From Tsuneonella aeria (GTDB taxonomy: Bacteria > Pseudomonadota > Alphaproteobacteria > Sphingomonadales > Sphingomonadaceae): DNA of 64,000 nt. Of the stretch, positions 53,153 to 61,824 are shown in pieces. The stretch is from the NCBI RefSeq assembly GCF_009827495.1, contig NZ_WTZA01000002.1:310001-374000 (forward strand), given 5' to 3'. The notes below the pieces were generated by a model, which was not told the DNA's origin, did not search any database, and saw nothing but the letters and a program-made list of their open reading frames with translations. The position numbers and the translations under genes are program-made. How positions within the stretch are numbered: position 1 is the stretch's first letter; the number at the start of each line of letters is the position of its first letter.

Positions 53153-53868
53153 AGATCTACCTGACCGCCTTGGCCGCGTGCTTGCTCACAGGCTGCGGCG
53201 AACCCACCGATATCGTCGTGCCTGAACCGATAGACCACTTGTCCGGGCGCATCTCCTACGATGGGTTTGGGTTCCGATTTCCTCGTGGTCTTGAAGTGGA
53301 GGGTGCGCTCGAAGAGTGCCCGAGTAGAGCTATCGAATGCCCGCTCGGCGATGACAGCACGCATCTAGTCTGGCGCGCAGGCGACGTGCGGTTCGATTAC
53401 GTTCTGGATCATTACGGCGGCGTGCCCATGAGCGACGATTGGGGTGAGAAGATAACGATCAATGGCATGCCTGCATTCCGCAAACATCTGCCCGATGGCG
53501 CCACGCGCTATCTGATTACCAATCATGCCAAGGGTGCGGAGAGCGCCAGAGTCGCGATCTGGAAGGAAAAAGAAGAACCGATTTTTTGGGGCACGTGCCG
53601 CAGCGATGCGGGATGCGAGGCCGTGCTTCAGACCTTGGCGACGGTGGGCATGCGGAGCGCAGCGCAGGATTGCGCGGTGATGTTTCCTCAGCCACCCAAA
53701 CAGTGGGTGCCACCGCCGGGATACAAGCCCCTCGCAGAGACCCTTCCAACACCGCAAGCGCCCCGACAAGCCCGCGAAGACTTGCGCCCACCTGCTCCGC
53801 CACCGCCGCCCGCACCACGTCCGCCGGGTGCCGAAGAAATCTGCAAGGACTACATCAATGCGGCTTAG
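53149..53868 (+). CDS. Lipoprotein F1, unknown function
   Basis: A 239-residue lipoprotein (lipobox LTGC). GTG start at 53149 overlaps the previous stop as GTGA; an earlier ATG (53104) would bury the signal peptide. The body has a beta-rich domain: ISYDGFGFRFPRGLEVE, THLVWRAGDVRFDYVLDHYGG, MPAFRKHLPDGATRYLIT and a Cys pair (GTCRSDAGC). The C-terminus is Pro-rich (PPAPPPPPAPRPP) and ends EICKDYINAA. No family recognised. Confidence 0.65.
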   Translation: MKIYLTALAACLLTGCGEPTDIVVPEPIDHLSGRISYDGFGFRFPRGLEVEGALEECPSRAIECPLGDDSTHLVWRAGDVRFDYVLDHYGGVPMSDDWGEKITINGMPAFRKHLPDGATRYLITNHAKGAESARVAIWKEKEEPIFWGTCRSDAGCEAVLQTLATVGMRSAAQDCAVMFPQPPKQWVPPPGYKPLAETLPTPQAPRQAREDLRPPAPPPPPAPRPPGAEEICKDYINAA

Positions 53869-55777
53869 AGTCTTTGCCCTTCCGATGCTGCTGGCTGCCA
53901 CGCTGGCCGGTTGCAAGACCAGCGAAGGGCCGACGGTCGGGACGGCCGCGGCCCTGCCCCCGCCTCCGCCCGGCCAGTTCGCTCCGATGACCGACGCGGT
54001 GAGAGAGCTCTACGGCGAGTGGCGCCCACTGTCCGGACCAGGCGTATCGGAAATGGATCGCCTGACGATCTGGAGTCCGATGTTTTCGTGGGGCAGCGGA
54101 TGCAACGTCTCGCAGGGACAGCTGCGCGATCTGGGCGAAAATCGCTTCACCATCGAACACGGGTTTGGCGGGCTTCCCGAAAATTGCCGATCCCTTTCTC
54201 CTCTGGCTCCTTTCGATGGCGCAGACGTGGCGATCACAATGCCAGATAGTGAGACATTGCGCGTCGAACGGGGCGGCGAGACATGGCTGTTCGCCAAGGT
54301 CGATGTCGCCGGGACTCACCCTAGCGAAGACTTCATTCGCGGCGAATGGTTGCTCGCCGATATGCGCGGGCGCCCCTATCGCGGTGACGAGTTGACCCGC
54401 GTGACATTCGGTTCGGAATATCGAGTGGACGCGGCCAATTGCTCGGTCGCAACGAATGCCTGGTTCAGCGACCGCGATTGGGAGGTTCGGGTCGCAGGCT
54501 CCTATGTTCGTTTTAGTGACCGGTGCCGCACACGCACCTTGGGCGACCGCCTGGCGAAACTCGGCACAGCGGCATCCTATCGCGCCGAGCCAGTCGAAAC
54601 GCGTATGACGCTGCAAATCGCTGGCCATCGCGCCACGCTGGTTCCAGCATCCCGCTTTCCTGAACTGGCAGGCGACGCTGAAGCCATACCACCCCATCCG
54701 TGGGCGCAGGAACTTGCCCAGGCTGCGGCCAGACTTGAGGGTGAGAAGCGGGATGCGCTCGCCTTGCGTGCCGTGGGGCTGGGCGGCGAAGGATCGCCCG
54801 AGGTCGAAACGCCAGCCGATCCGCGCCGTCTAGCGTTTTCGGGGCTGACGGCATGGCAACACGCGCAGGCTCTCGAGGCGGGGCTCTTACCGGCCCCGCT
54901 CGATCCGCCTGAAGGCTTGCGCCAGCATCTGGCGTCCGCGCCCATCGTTGCGCTTGCGGCGCTGGAAGGAATTCGGCCTGTCGATCGCGGCGATGGCTTG
55001 TCGCTCGATTACCTCTATCGCGTGCGCGAAAGCTGGCGCGGCGGGCAACGGGCGGGAGACCTGTTGATCGTGCGCATGCCGCCACTGGAGGGCAAGAGCC
55101 GCTCGCCACTCATCACACCCGCACCGGGGGACGAGGTGCTGCTGCTGGCGAGCAGGAGCGGCTATATCGCCGGTCGTCTTTTCGAGGGAAATCCTCCTTC
55201 CGCCGATACGCGGGTTGTGCAGATGACACTGCCGTTGATGCGGATCGTGGAAGGCAAGCTGGCCGAAGCCGTCGATGGCGCGAACGTGCTGGGGGCGGCA
55301 GGTTTCGCGGGAACGAGCGTAGATGACGCGCGCGAGCTGGCGCGGTCGGTGGAGGAGGGAATGAAAGCTATCGCGCCTCCGCGCCCGGTGGACAATTTCG
55401 GCAACCCCACGGTTCGGCGCTACTTCATCACCAAGATTGGCGAGCGGGAATTGCCGGATCCTACCCGGCTTTGGATAGAATACGTTTTCGGCGCGCCGCG
55501 CGGTAACGGTGGCGTGACTGCTTATTTCGACGGCTGCACGCCCGTCAGTCGCCAACTGCACCTGGGCGAAGGTATTTGGGCCGCAAGCGCGGTGGCCTGC
55601 CCCGGAAAGCTTCCCAACGGCGCACCGATCACCGAACCTGCGGTGGCCGAAGCCGTTCGCTGGATCGAGGACAACTACTTCCCCGACATCATCTGCGTCA
55701 GCACGTGTCCCAAAGATCCGGAATACACCGTGCCGCTTCCCGGTGGTGAAGTGATTATGCGCGCGATGCTGCAATGA
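53858..55777 (+). CDS. Lipoprotein F2 with META-like and NTR-like domains
   Basis: A 639-residue lipoprotein (lipobox LAGC at about residues 18-21). Two META-like domains come first: about 50-150 (LYGEWRPLSG ... SGCNVSQGQLRDLGENRFTI ... ENC) and about 155-270 (FIRGEWLLADMRGRPYRGDE ... YRVDAANCS ... MTLQIAGHRATLVP). A beta-rich NTR-like stretch (about 360-470: APIVALAALEG, LDYLYRVRESWRGGQ, APGDEVLLLASRSGY) follows. The C-terminal 140 residues contain a Cys-bounded segment (DGCTP ... AVACPG). ATG at 53858 lies inside the end of the preceding gene. Confidence 0.7.
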   Translation: MRLRVFALPMLLAATLAGCKTSEGPTVGTAAALPPPPPGQFAPMTDAVRELYGEWRPLSGPGVSEMDRLTIWSPMFSWGSGCNVSQGQLRDLGENRFTIEHGFGGLPENCRSLSPLAPFDGADVAITMPDSETLRVERGGETWLFAKVDVAGTHPSEDFIRGEWLLADMRGRPYRGDELTRVTFGSEYRVDAANCSVATNAWFSDRDWEVRVAGSYVRFSDRCRTRTLGDRLAKLGTAASYRAEPVETRMTLQIAGHRATLVPASRFPELAGDAEAIPPHPWAQELAQAAARLEGEKRDALALRAVGLGGEGSPEVETPADPRRLAFSGLTAWQHAQALEAGLLPAPLDPPEGLRQHLASAPIVALAALEGIRPVDRGDGLSLDYLYRVRESWRGGQRAGDLLIVRMPPLEGKSRSPLITPAPGDEVLLLASRSGYIAGRLFEGNPPSADTRVVQMTLPLMRIVEGKLAEAVDGANVLGAAGFAGTSVDDARELARSVEEGMKAIAPPRPVDNFGNPTVRRYFITKIGERELPDPTRLWIEYVFGAPRGNGGVTAYFDGCTPVSRQLHLGEGIWAASAVACPGKLPNGAPITEPAVAEAVRWIEDNYFPDIICVSTCPKDPEYTVPLPGGEVIMRAMLQ

Positions 55778-56610
55778 GGGCCTGGGTATCCTTACTCGCT
55801 GTCATCCTGTGCGCCTGCAATCCCGCGCCCGATAGGACCGCGGGCGCTAACCTTAGCGAGGATATCGACCGTCATATCCGCTCGCTGGAAGATCTCAAAG
55901 GTAGCTGGCGGGTGGTCAGCATCGATGGCGAGGCCCTGCCCGAAATGGCGGAGGAACCCTTCATCGCCATCTCAAGCGACGCGATCGGCGGTTCGATCGG
56001 TTGCAACGCGTTCGGCGGGCTGGCTCTTCTTTCCGAGGGCCGCATTGCGGCGCATAGCTGGGGCGGTGACGCAATGGGGTGTCCAGGGCGGCTGAACGAG
56101 CAGGAGCAAGCCATCTCGGAGCTGTTCCTTGCCAATCCGCAGGTGCTGCTCGAAAATGATCAACTGGAGATCCGTTCATCCGCCCATCGGTTGACGCTGA
56201 GGCGGACGCGCCGGGCGAGTGATTCAGGACTATCGCCCGATCCCATGCGCATCCCCGTCGCCGGTCCGGTCTCGCAGAAACTGGCCGACACGCGCTGGAC
56301 GATCAGCCGCATCGATGGCCAGACGGCAAGCTCGAGTCCCTCCGACAGGCACCTGCGCTTCTCGCAGGACGGATGGCAAGGGCTGGCTTCGTGCGCCACG
56401 CTGTTTGGCACCTATGCGATCCAGGGAGACCGTCTGCTGGTCGAAGACGAGATTGGCGCCACCGAGCAGAACTGCACCGGTGAATACCTCGCTCTCGACG
56501 ACGCATTCGCCGATCTCATGCGCTCCGATCCGCGTTATCTTGTAGGGCCGAACGGAGAACTCCTCATTGCTGGCGGCGGACATGTGCTGATCGGCAATGC
56601 GGAGCGATGA
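55774..56610 (+). CDS. META-domain lipoprotein (HslJ-like), two copies
   Basis: A 278-residue lipoprotein (lipobox LCAC). Two META domains: about residues 40-150 (LKGSWRVVSIDGEALP, ISSDAIGGSIGCNAFGG, MGCPGRLNEQEQAISELF, LEIRSSAHRLTLRR) and about 168-275 (LADTRWTISRIDGQ, LRFSQDGWQGLASCATLFGTY, GNAER end). HslJ-type META proteins are outer-envelope stress proteins; heat-shock HslJ affects novobiocin resistance in E. coli. ATGA overlaps with both neighbours. Confidence 0.82.
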   Translation: MRAWVSLLAVILCACNPAPDRTAGANLSEDIDRHIRSLEDLKGSWRVVSIDGEALPEMAEEPFIAISSDAIGGSIGCNAFGGLALLSEGRIAAHSWGGDAMGCPGRLNEQEQAISELFLANPQVLLENDQLEIRSSAHRLTLRRTRRASDSGLSPDPMRIPVAGPVSQKLADTRWTISRIDGQTASSSPSDRHLRFSQDGWQGLASCATLFGTYAIQGDRLLVEDEIGATEQNCTGEYLALDDAFADLMRSDPRYLVGPNGELLIAGGGHVLIGNAER

Positions 56611-57440
56611 TGCGTGTTTTTATTTCCTCGGCGATGGCTGGTTTTCTCGCGGCCTGCTCGCAAGTGGATGACACGGCTACGCTGTGCACGTTCGACGAGA
56701 ATGGGCGAATGATCATGGAAGCAGGCAACCTCACGGCCGCTTGTGAGGAACCGGCAGCGATCCCGATCGGTGCAACGCAGGAGCGCAGCGGTCGTCTCAC
56801 GATTCAGGAAGCGCATTTGCCGCCGCCATTCTCCGATCTCGACAAGGAATGGCCGCCCCAGCCGGTGACAGACAAGCCGAAGCTGGTCAGGCCTTCCGTG
56901 CCGCCCGATCTTTCCTACTACATCCGCGCGTTTCCGCAGGCGGAGGAACCGGCAGGCGACGTTCTCGATCTCGGCAGTCAGCACACTATCGTGTTGCGGG
57001 ATGGCTGCTTCTTTCTCGACCGGGAGGGCGATAACGATCCGTTGGTCCATTTTCCTTACGGAACTGCGCTGACTATCGACGATGAGGGCTATCTGGCTTT
57101 CGGTTCCCGATACGAGCCAGACAGGATGGGAACCGTTCGGGTCGGTCTTTCGGCAGAAACGGGATGGTTCAGCGAACCCTCTGCAGCCTCGCCTGAACTG
57201 GCGGCAGCTTGCGGGGACCACAAGGTCGTCAGCGTAACGACGGTCACCGACCCGTTCGCCTGGCCCGAACGCTTCAACCCGGCACTGCGCCGCTACGGCG
57301 AACGTAGTGGCGACCGCCCTGCACAGATAATCACGCGGGCCAATGCCTGTGCTGTCCGGCAGGCGCAGCGCGAGGCTGACCGCCGCCTGCGCGACCCAAA
57401 CCTCGAACCGATCGACTGCAATCGCTTTCGGGGATTTTGA
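56607..57440 (+). CDS. Lipoprotein I with DGCF-module
   Basis: A 277-residue lipoprotein (lipobox LAAC at about residues 14-17). The N-terminal 70 residues are unique, with two Cys. The DGCF-module (about 100-215) is the clearest in the locus: YYIRAFPQAEEPAGD, IVLRDGCFFLDREGDNDPLVHFPYG, DDEGYLAFGSRYEP and the closing ACGDHKVVSVTTV. The C-terminal helix has ANACAVRQAQREADRRL. ATGA overlap with the META gene. Function unknown; closest relative is gene A of the same cluster. Confidence 0.75.
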   Translation: MMRVFISSAMAGFLAACSQVDDTATLCTFDENGRMIMEAGNLTAACEEPAAIPIGATQERSGRLTIQEAHLPPPFSDLDKEWPPQPVTDKPKLVRPSVPPDLSYYIRAFPQAEEPAGDVLDLGSQHTIVLRDGCFFLDREGDNDPLVHFPYGTALTIDDEGYLAFGSRYEPDRMGTVRVGLSAETGWFSEPSAASPELAAACGDHKVVSVTTVTDPFAWPERFNPALRRYGERSGDRPAQIITRANACAVRQAQREADRRLRDPNLEPIDCNRFRGF

Positions 57441-57517
57441 ATGCTGAGCACCCAGCAACAATTTCGCGACGCCAGACATAGGCGGAACGGGGCGTACGCA
57501 GAAATGGTTGGACCAGC

Positions 57518-58465
57518 ATGAAAGGGATTTTCTGCTCTGTCCTCGCCGTGACGCTTTCCGGCTGCCTCGCACCCCTTGAGACCGAGATCGAAACCGAGCG
57601 CGGCGAAACGGCGTCGTCGCTGCCTGTCATTCTGCATGCCCGGTCGGACCTTGCGATGGAGGCGCGCATATCGGGCAAGATCACACGAGCCGGATCGTGC
57701 CTTTATCTCGAGCATGCGCCAGGAGAGCGCGCCCTCATCCTATGGGGCGATGACGATGTGCGCGTTGCGCGGCTCGACGACACCGACTGGCTTGTGAACA
57801 ACTACACTTCGGGGTTGCGGATCCGAGAGGGGGAAACGGTCCGCGGGGGCGGTCGGTTCTATCCGTCCGATGCCGATCTGGCGGAATTGGCAGATGGCGA
57901 GATTCCTGCCGATTGCACCGGCCCCGCCGTTCAACTCTATGCCATCGCGAAATTCGATCCTTCGAAACCGGGCGGCATCCCTGATCCGCCACCGCCACCG
58001 CCGCCCGCTCCATCGGCTCGGGATACGCTGCTGTCGCAGGCTTTCGACAAGCACTGGGACAACCAGCGGTGGCCGCGACGGACGATCAGGAACGTAGCTG
58101 ACCCGCGCGAAGCGATGTTCGCCTACATTCTCGAGAACTATGAGGGCCGCAAAGGCGATTTGCATAGCCATTTCTGCCTCCGCGCTGCTGAGGACGAGCT
58201 GATTGGAAGGCTCTCGCAGCGTTTCGGTCCGCTTTACTCCGAAGCGGATTGCTCATGGAGCGGTCCGGGCGTGGTTCTGACGGCCAACGGCGAAAGCGCC
58301 ATGTATGTCGATGCGCGGATCGATTGCTCAGGCGATCGGGGTTTCTGCGCGGGTTCGGGAGGCGCAACCTACGGCAACCTCGGTGCCGAGCATGGTGCCT
58401 ATCGTCTGCGACGCAAGGGCGACGGATGGGAGATCGAGAAGCTGGGGCTGAGCGTGGTGTCGTGA
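57518..58465 (+). CDS. Lipoprotein J with divergent DGCF-like module
   Basis: A 315-residue lipoprotein (lipobox LSGC). The first module (about residues 35-140) is a divergent relative of the DGCF fold: ISGKITRAGSCLYLEHAPGERALILWG ... GETVRGGGRF ... DCTGPAVQLYAIAKF. A Pro-rich hinge (PPPPPPPAP) leads to an independent C-terminal domain (about 170-315) with DLHSHFCLRAAEDELIGRL, Cys pairs (DCSW, DCSGDRGFC) and YRLRRKGDGWEIEKL. No family recognised. Starts 77 bases after gene I. Confidence 0.68.
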   Translation: MKGIFCSVLAVTLSGCLAPLETEIETERGETASSLPVILHARSDLAMEARISGKITRAGSCLYLEHAPGERALILWGDDDVRVARLDDTDWLVNNYTSGLRIREGETVRGGGRFYPSDADLAELADGEIPADCTGPAVQLYAIAKFDPSKPGGIPDPPPPPPPAPSARDTLLSQAFDKHWDNQRWPRRTIRNVADPREAMFAYILENYEGRKGDLHSHFCLRAAEDELIGRLSQRFGPLYSEADCSWSGPGVVLTANGESAMYVDARIDCSGDRGFCAGSGGATYGNLGAEHGAYRLRRKGDGWEIEKLGLSVVS

Positions 58466-58470
58466 ATTAG

Positions 58471-58914
58471 ATGAAGATAGGCATTCTCCTTCCCATCGTC
58501 CTGCTGGCAGGATGCCAAGCGGAACCGCCTCCGCCCAAAACCTCCCAGCAAAACACATCGACGGTCGAAGCGCTCTCGGCCTTCGTGCTTGTCCAAGACG
58601 TTGGTGGGTGGGAAGGGCCGGCCGTCGGGATCAATGGTTCATTCGCGGTAAAGGACGATTGCCTCGTGTTCGAAACCGGGCAAGTCGCCATGACGCCTAT
58701 CTTGCCAGCGGCCTCGCGTCTCGAACGCACCAGCGATGGCGGCCTTGCAATCGTCCTGGAATTGGGCGGAGCTCGTGACACGGTCCTTCTTGGCCGCTCG
58801 TTTGCGCTGGCGGGCGACGTCATAAGTGCGACCGCCGCTCGCGAACTCTCCAGTCAGGTCATTCCCGATCGCTGCCCGTCCACCGTCCTGAGAACCGCCG
58901 GATTCCGTCAATGA
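58471..58914 (+). CDS. Small lipoprotein K with DGCF-like module
   Basis: A 147-residue lipoprotein (lipobox LAGC). Almost the whole mature chain is one DGCF-like module: INGSFAVKDDCLVFETG (Cys at about residue 60), PILPAASRLERTSDGG, VLLGRSFALAGD, then DRCPSTVLRTAGF. It lies five bases after gene J. Last intact gene of the cluster. Confidence 0.7.
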   Translation: MKIGILLPIVLLAGCQAEPPPPKTSQQNTSTVEALSAFVLVQDVGGWEGPAVGINGSFAVKDDCLVFETGQVAMTPILPAASRLERTSDGGLAIVLELGGARDTVLLGRSFALAGDVISATAARELSSQVIPDRCPSTVLRTAGFRQ

Positions 58915-59195
58915 TCAAGCCATTGGTCCGCAATAGCCAGAGCCGCACGCTGTTTCTCGCGGCCGAGCTCCGTATTTGGCCTCACGATCTCGCCGGCTGC
59001 TCTGGCCCAGGGCGACAATCTCCGAAGCCAGCAACTCTCTCCTCGCGCCGTACCTCACCTCCGGACCCCTCGAATGACGCCAAGGGCGTCGCATGTTGTT
59101 TGGGATTTGCGATAACTGCAGCCGAAGCGCAGCAACGCTTGGTATTATCGACTGGGCGGACGAACCCCCCTTCCAATGAGGGCGGTCTCATGTAA
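58911..59195 (+). pseudogene. Truncated or frameshifted continuation of the lipoprotein cluster
   Basis: An ATG at 58911 overlaps gene K's stop as ATGA, like most junctions in this cluster, and opens a 94-codon frame. The composition degrades after about 30 codons. A different frame just downstream reads ATISEASNSLLAPYLTSGPLE, which looks like genuine coding sequence. I interpret this as a broken gene. Both ends are uncertain. Confidence 0.4.
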
Positions 59196-59631
59196 CTGGC
59201 GATCAGCTGGCCACCGCCCCAAAAGCGTACGCGGAGTCCCTAAAAAGGCATCGAACCAATACGTTAGTGGCCGTTTGCGGGCCCTTTCCGGGCTTTTTCG
59301 GAAAACCAAATTAGGGAAGTGCCTGTTACAACAGCAGAAATTACCGACAATTGGATGCCTCTTCTGGCCATCGCACCAAAAGTGTGGGGACGGCTGTGGG
59401 GATTGTCGAGAGACAGGCTCGAAAAGATAAGCGCAAGCAGCTACATAGCCAAATTTCGGCGCAGACACCCTCTCCGCCATCGTCCAAGCCATAGACATAC
59501 TCTCCGCACTCGGGTGAAGGACGCTGTTTTGAAGGCGATCCGCGCTACCGTCTCCGCGGGCGACATTGGCACGAACGATCGCGTCCTGATGTCATGCGGC
59601 GGCGTCGTGGTTACCGCGCGTGGCGACAGCC
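59196..59631. other. Remnant-rich gap before hutG
   Basis: Holds a weak terminator-like GCCC-TTTCC-GGGC-TTTTT (about 59282-59299) and, from a GTG at 59319, a fragment beginning VPVTTAEITDNWMPLLAIAPK that resembles the DNWxPLLAIA motif of phage/plasmid DUF3631-type proteins, then loses coding character after about 45 codons. It looks like debris of a mobile element. Confidence 0.4.
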
Positions 59632-60531
59632 TCAGGTGCGCGCGGCGAAACCCGCCACGACTTCCGCCAGCCACCGGCCGGCCGTCAGCGCGCTGAGATC
59701 TGTGTGGTCGAGCGGCGGGTCCCATTCGGTGAGATCGATGACCTTCACCTGGGGGTTTCCCGCAAGCAGGCGTGTGGCGGCGAAGAAATCGCGCGCTGCC
59801 ATGCCGCCGGCGCGCGCGCCGGGGGCAGCGGGGAACTGGCTGCGGTCGATCACGTCGATGTCGCAATCGACCATGATTGCCGGACAATGCGAGAGGCGAT
59901 CGAATGCGCGCGCGATGCTGGCGGCAACGCCCGTGCGTTCGAATTCGCGCAGCGTCAACACCAGGTTGCCGGCCGCCAGTGCGTCGTCGTGCATCGCCTT
60001 GCTGTTCGCGAACGGCGCCAGCCCGATCTGCACGATGTTGCGACCTGGAAGACCGTCTTCCAGCAGGGCACGGACCGGATTGCCGTTGGCGAGGCCATCT
60101 GCCGTCGTGCGCATGTCGAAATGGGCATCGAGCGTGATCAGGCCGACGTGTTCCAGCGCGAGCCCGCAAGCGGCGGCCATTGCGTGCAAGCCGGGCCGCG
60201 TGACGGCGTTGTTACCGCCGATCAGCAGGGTCAGGGAATGCTTCAGGACGCTCTCCACCACCCGGTCGCGGATGGGCAGCGTGGCTTCCTCGATCGTCAG
60301 GCCATGGAGCGCCAGATCGCCAAGATTGGCGATCGGGGCGCCGAAATCGCGACCGGCATCGATGTCATAACGGGCCACGCGCGGCAGGACCGCCCGGAGC
60401 GCCGCGGGGGCGAGATCGCATCGGCCCGGCGTGACCGATCCCGCCGACAGCGGCGCGCCCACCAGTCCGATGGGGGCCGCTTGATCCGGTGAAACGAGAA
60501 GATCGGAAAGGCTGGGCCAGGCAAGGGACAT
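59632..60531 (-). CDS. hutG: HutG-like formimidoylglutamase/arginase-family hydrolase
   Basis: A 299-residue member of the arginase/agmatinase fold, which in histidine degradation splits formimidoylglutamate. Mn2+ ligand motifs present: LDAHFDMR (about residues 129-136) and DCDIDVID (about 208-215). The usual first motif GGDHS is changed to GGNNAV (about 105-110), so the His and Asp of that motif are absent. The N-terminus (MSLAWPSLSDLL) supports ATG 60531. Divergent from hutI with 24 bases between starts. HutG identity depends on context. Confidence 0.82.
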   Translation of the reverse strand: MSLAWPSLSDLLVSPDQAAPIGLVGAPLSAGSVTPGRCDLAPAALRAVLPRVARYDIDAGRDFGAPIANLGDLALHGLTIEEATLPIRDRVVESVLKHSLTLLIGGNNAVTRPGLHAMAAACGLALEHVGLITLDAHFDMRTTADGLANGNPVRALLEDGLPGRNIVQIGLAPFANSKAMHDDALAAGNLVLTLREFERTGVAASIARAFDRLSHCPAIMVDCDIDVIDRSQFPAAPGARAGGMAARDFFAATRLLAGNPQVKVIDLTEWDPPLDHTDLSALTAGRWLAEVVAGFAART

Positions 60532-60555
60532 TGCGCTGGGGCATACCAGTCCTCT

Positions 60556-61791
60556 ATGCGCCGCGCCATGCACGATCGCCTGCTCACCCAATGCCATGTC
60601 GCGACGATGGTCGCGCGGCCCGGCGATCCACTGGGGATGATCCGCGACGCGGCTCTCACGGTTACCAATGGCCGGATCGCGCGCGTCGGTCCGGCTGCAG
60701 AACTTGCGGCGGAGCCGGCGGCGGAGACGGTCCCACTCGGCGGCGCATGGGTCACGCCCGGGCTCGTCGATTGCCACACGCACCTGGTCTTCGGAGGCAC
60801 GCGCGCCGCCGAGCACGCGATGCGGCGGGCCGGGGCAAGCTATCAGGAGATTGCCGCGGCCGGTGGCGGGATCGCCTCGACGATCAGGGCAACCGCGGCG
60901 GCGAGCGACGATGCGTTGCTGGGTAGCGCGCGGAGGCGGCTGCGCGCCCTCATGGCGGGCGGCTGCACCACGGTAGAGGTCAAATCCGGCTACGGCCACG
61001 ATCCGGCGAGCGAACTGCGCTTGCTCGAGGTGGCGCGCGTGCTGGGCGGTGAGGAACCGGTGCGGATCGTGCCCACCCTGCTCGCGCTTCACGCCTTGCC
61101 GCCCGGCGCCAATCGTGCGGCTTTCGTGGCGCAGGCGATCGACAAGCTGCTGCCGGAAGCGGCCCGCCGCGGCCTCGCCACCGCGGTCGATGGCTTTTGC
61201 GAAGGCATCGGCTTCACGCCCGAAGAGATCGAGCGGCTGTTTGCCGCGGCGGCGGATCACGGGCTGCGGGTCAAACTGCACGCCGAACAATTGAGCAACC
61301 TCGGCGGCGCAGCGCTGGCGGCGCGCTACCAGGCGCTTTCAGCCGATCATCTCGAACACCTCGATGAAGCTGGAGCGATGGCGATGGCGCAGGCGGGCAC
61401 CGTCGGCGTGCTGCTGCCCGGCGCGTTTTACGCCCTGAACGAGAGCCGCAAGCCGCCTGTCGATCTGTTGCGGAGGCGCGGGGTGCGCCTCGCAGTGGCG
61501 ACCGACTGCAATCCGGGAACTTCGCCGCTCCTTAACCCCCAGCTCGCGATGAACATGGCGTGCACCCTGTTCGGCCTTAGCCCGGAGGAAGCGCTGGCGG
61601 GGATGACGGTCAACGCGGCCGCCGCGCTGGGCCTCGACGCCGAGGTCGGTACCATCGAGCCGGGCAAGGCGGCTGATCTCTGCGCCTGGGCGATTGAGGA
61701 CCCGGCGGAGCTTGGGTACTGGATCGGCTTGCCTGGGCCGGTCCGACGCATCGTCGCAGGGCGCGACGCGCCCGTCGATCCGCGCGCATGA
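60556..61791 (+). CDS. hutI: HutI, imidazolonepropionase
   Basis: A 411-residue amidohydrolase that converts imidazolonepropionate to formimidoylglutamate. Metal ligands: VDCHTHLVFGG (HxH, about residues 74-84), substrate-binding TTVEVKSGYG, KLHAEQLSN, ADHLEH and the catalytic Asp in VATDCNPGTSP. C-terminal GTIEPGKAADLCAW is typical. Start at 60556 or ATG 60568. Precedes hutU. Confidence 0.96.
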   Translation: MRRAMHDRLLTQCHVATMVARPGDPLGMIRDAALTVTNGRIARVGPAAELAAEPAAETVPLGGAWVTPGLVDCHTHLVFGGTRAAEHAMRRAGASYQEIAAAGGGIASTIRATAAASDDALLGSARRRLRALMAGGCTTVEVKSGYGHDPASELRLLEVARVLGGEEPVRIVPTLLALHALPPGANRAAFVAQAIDKLLPEAARRGLATAVDGFCEGIGFTPEEIERLFAAAADHGLRVKLHAEQLSNLGGAALAARYQALSADHLEHLDEAGAMAMAQAGTVGVLLPGAFYALNESRKPPVDLLRRRGVRLAVATDCNPGTSPLLNPQLAMNMACTLFGLSPEEALAGMTVNAAAALGLDAEVGTIEPGKAADLCAWAIEDPAELGYWIGLPGPVRRIVAGRDAPVDPRA

Positions 61792-61824
61792 CACAACGCA
61801 AAATCAAGGCAGGGAAGCAGCATC

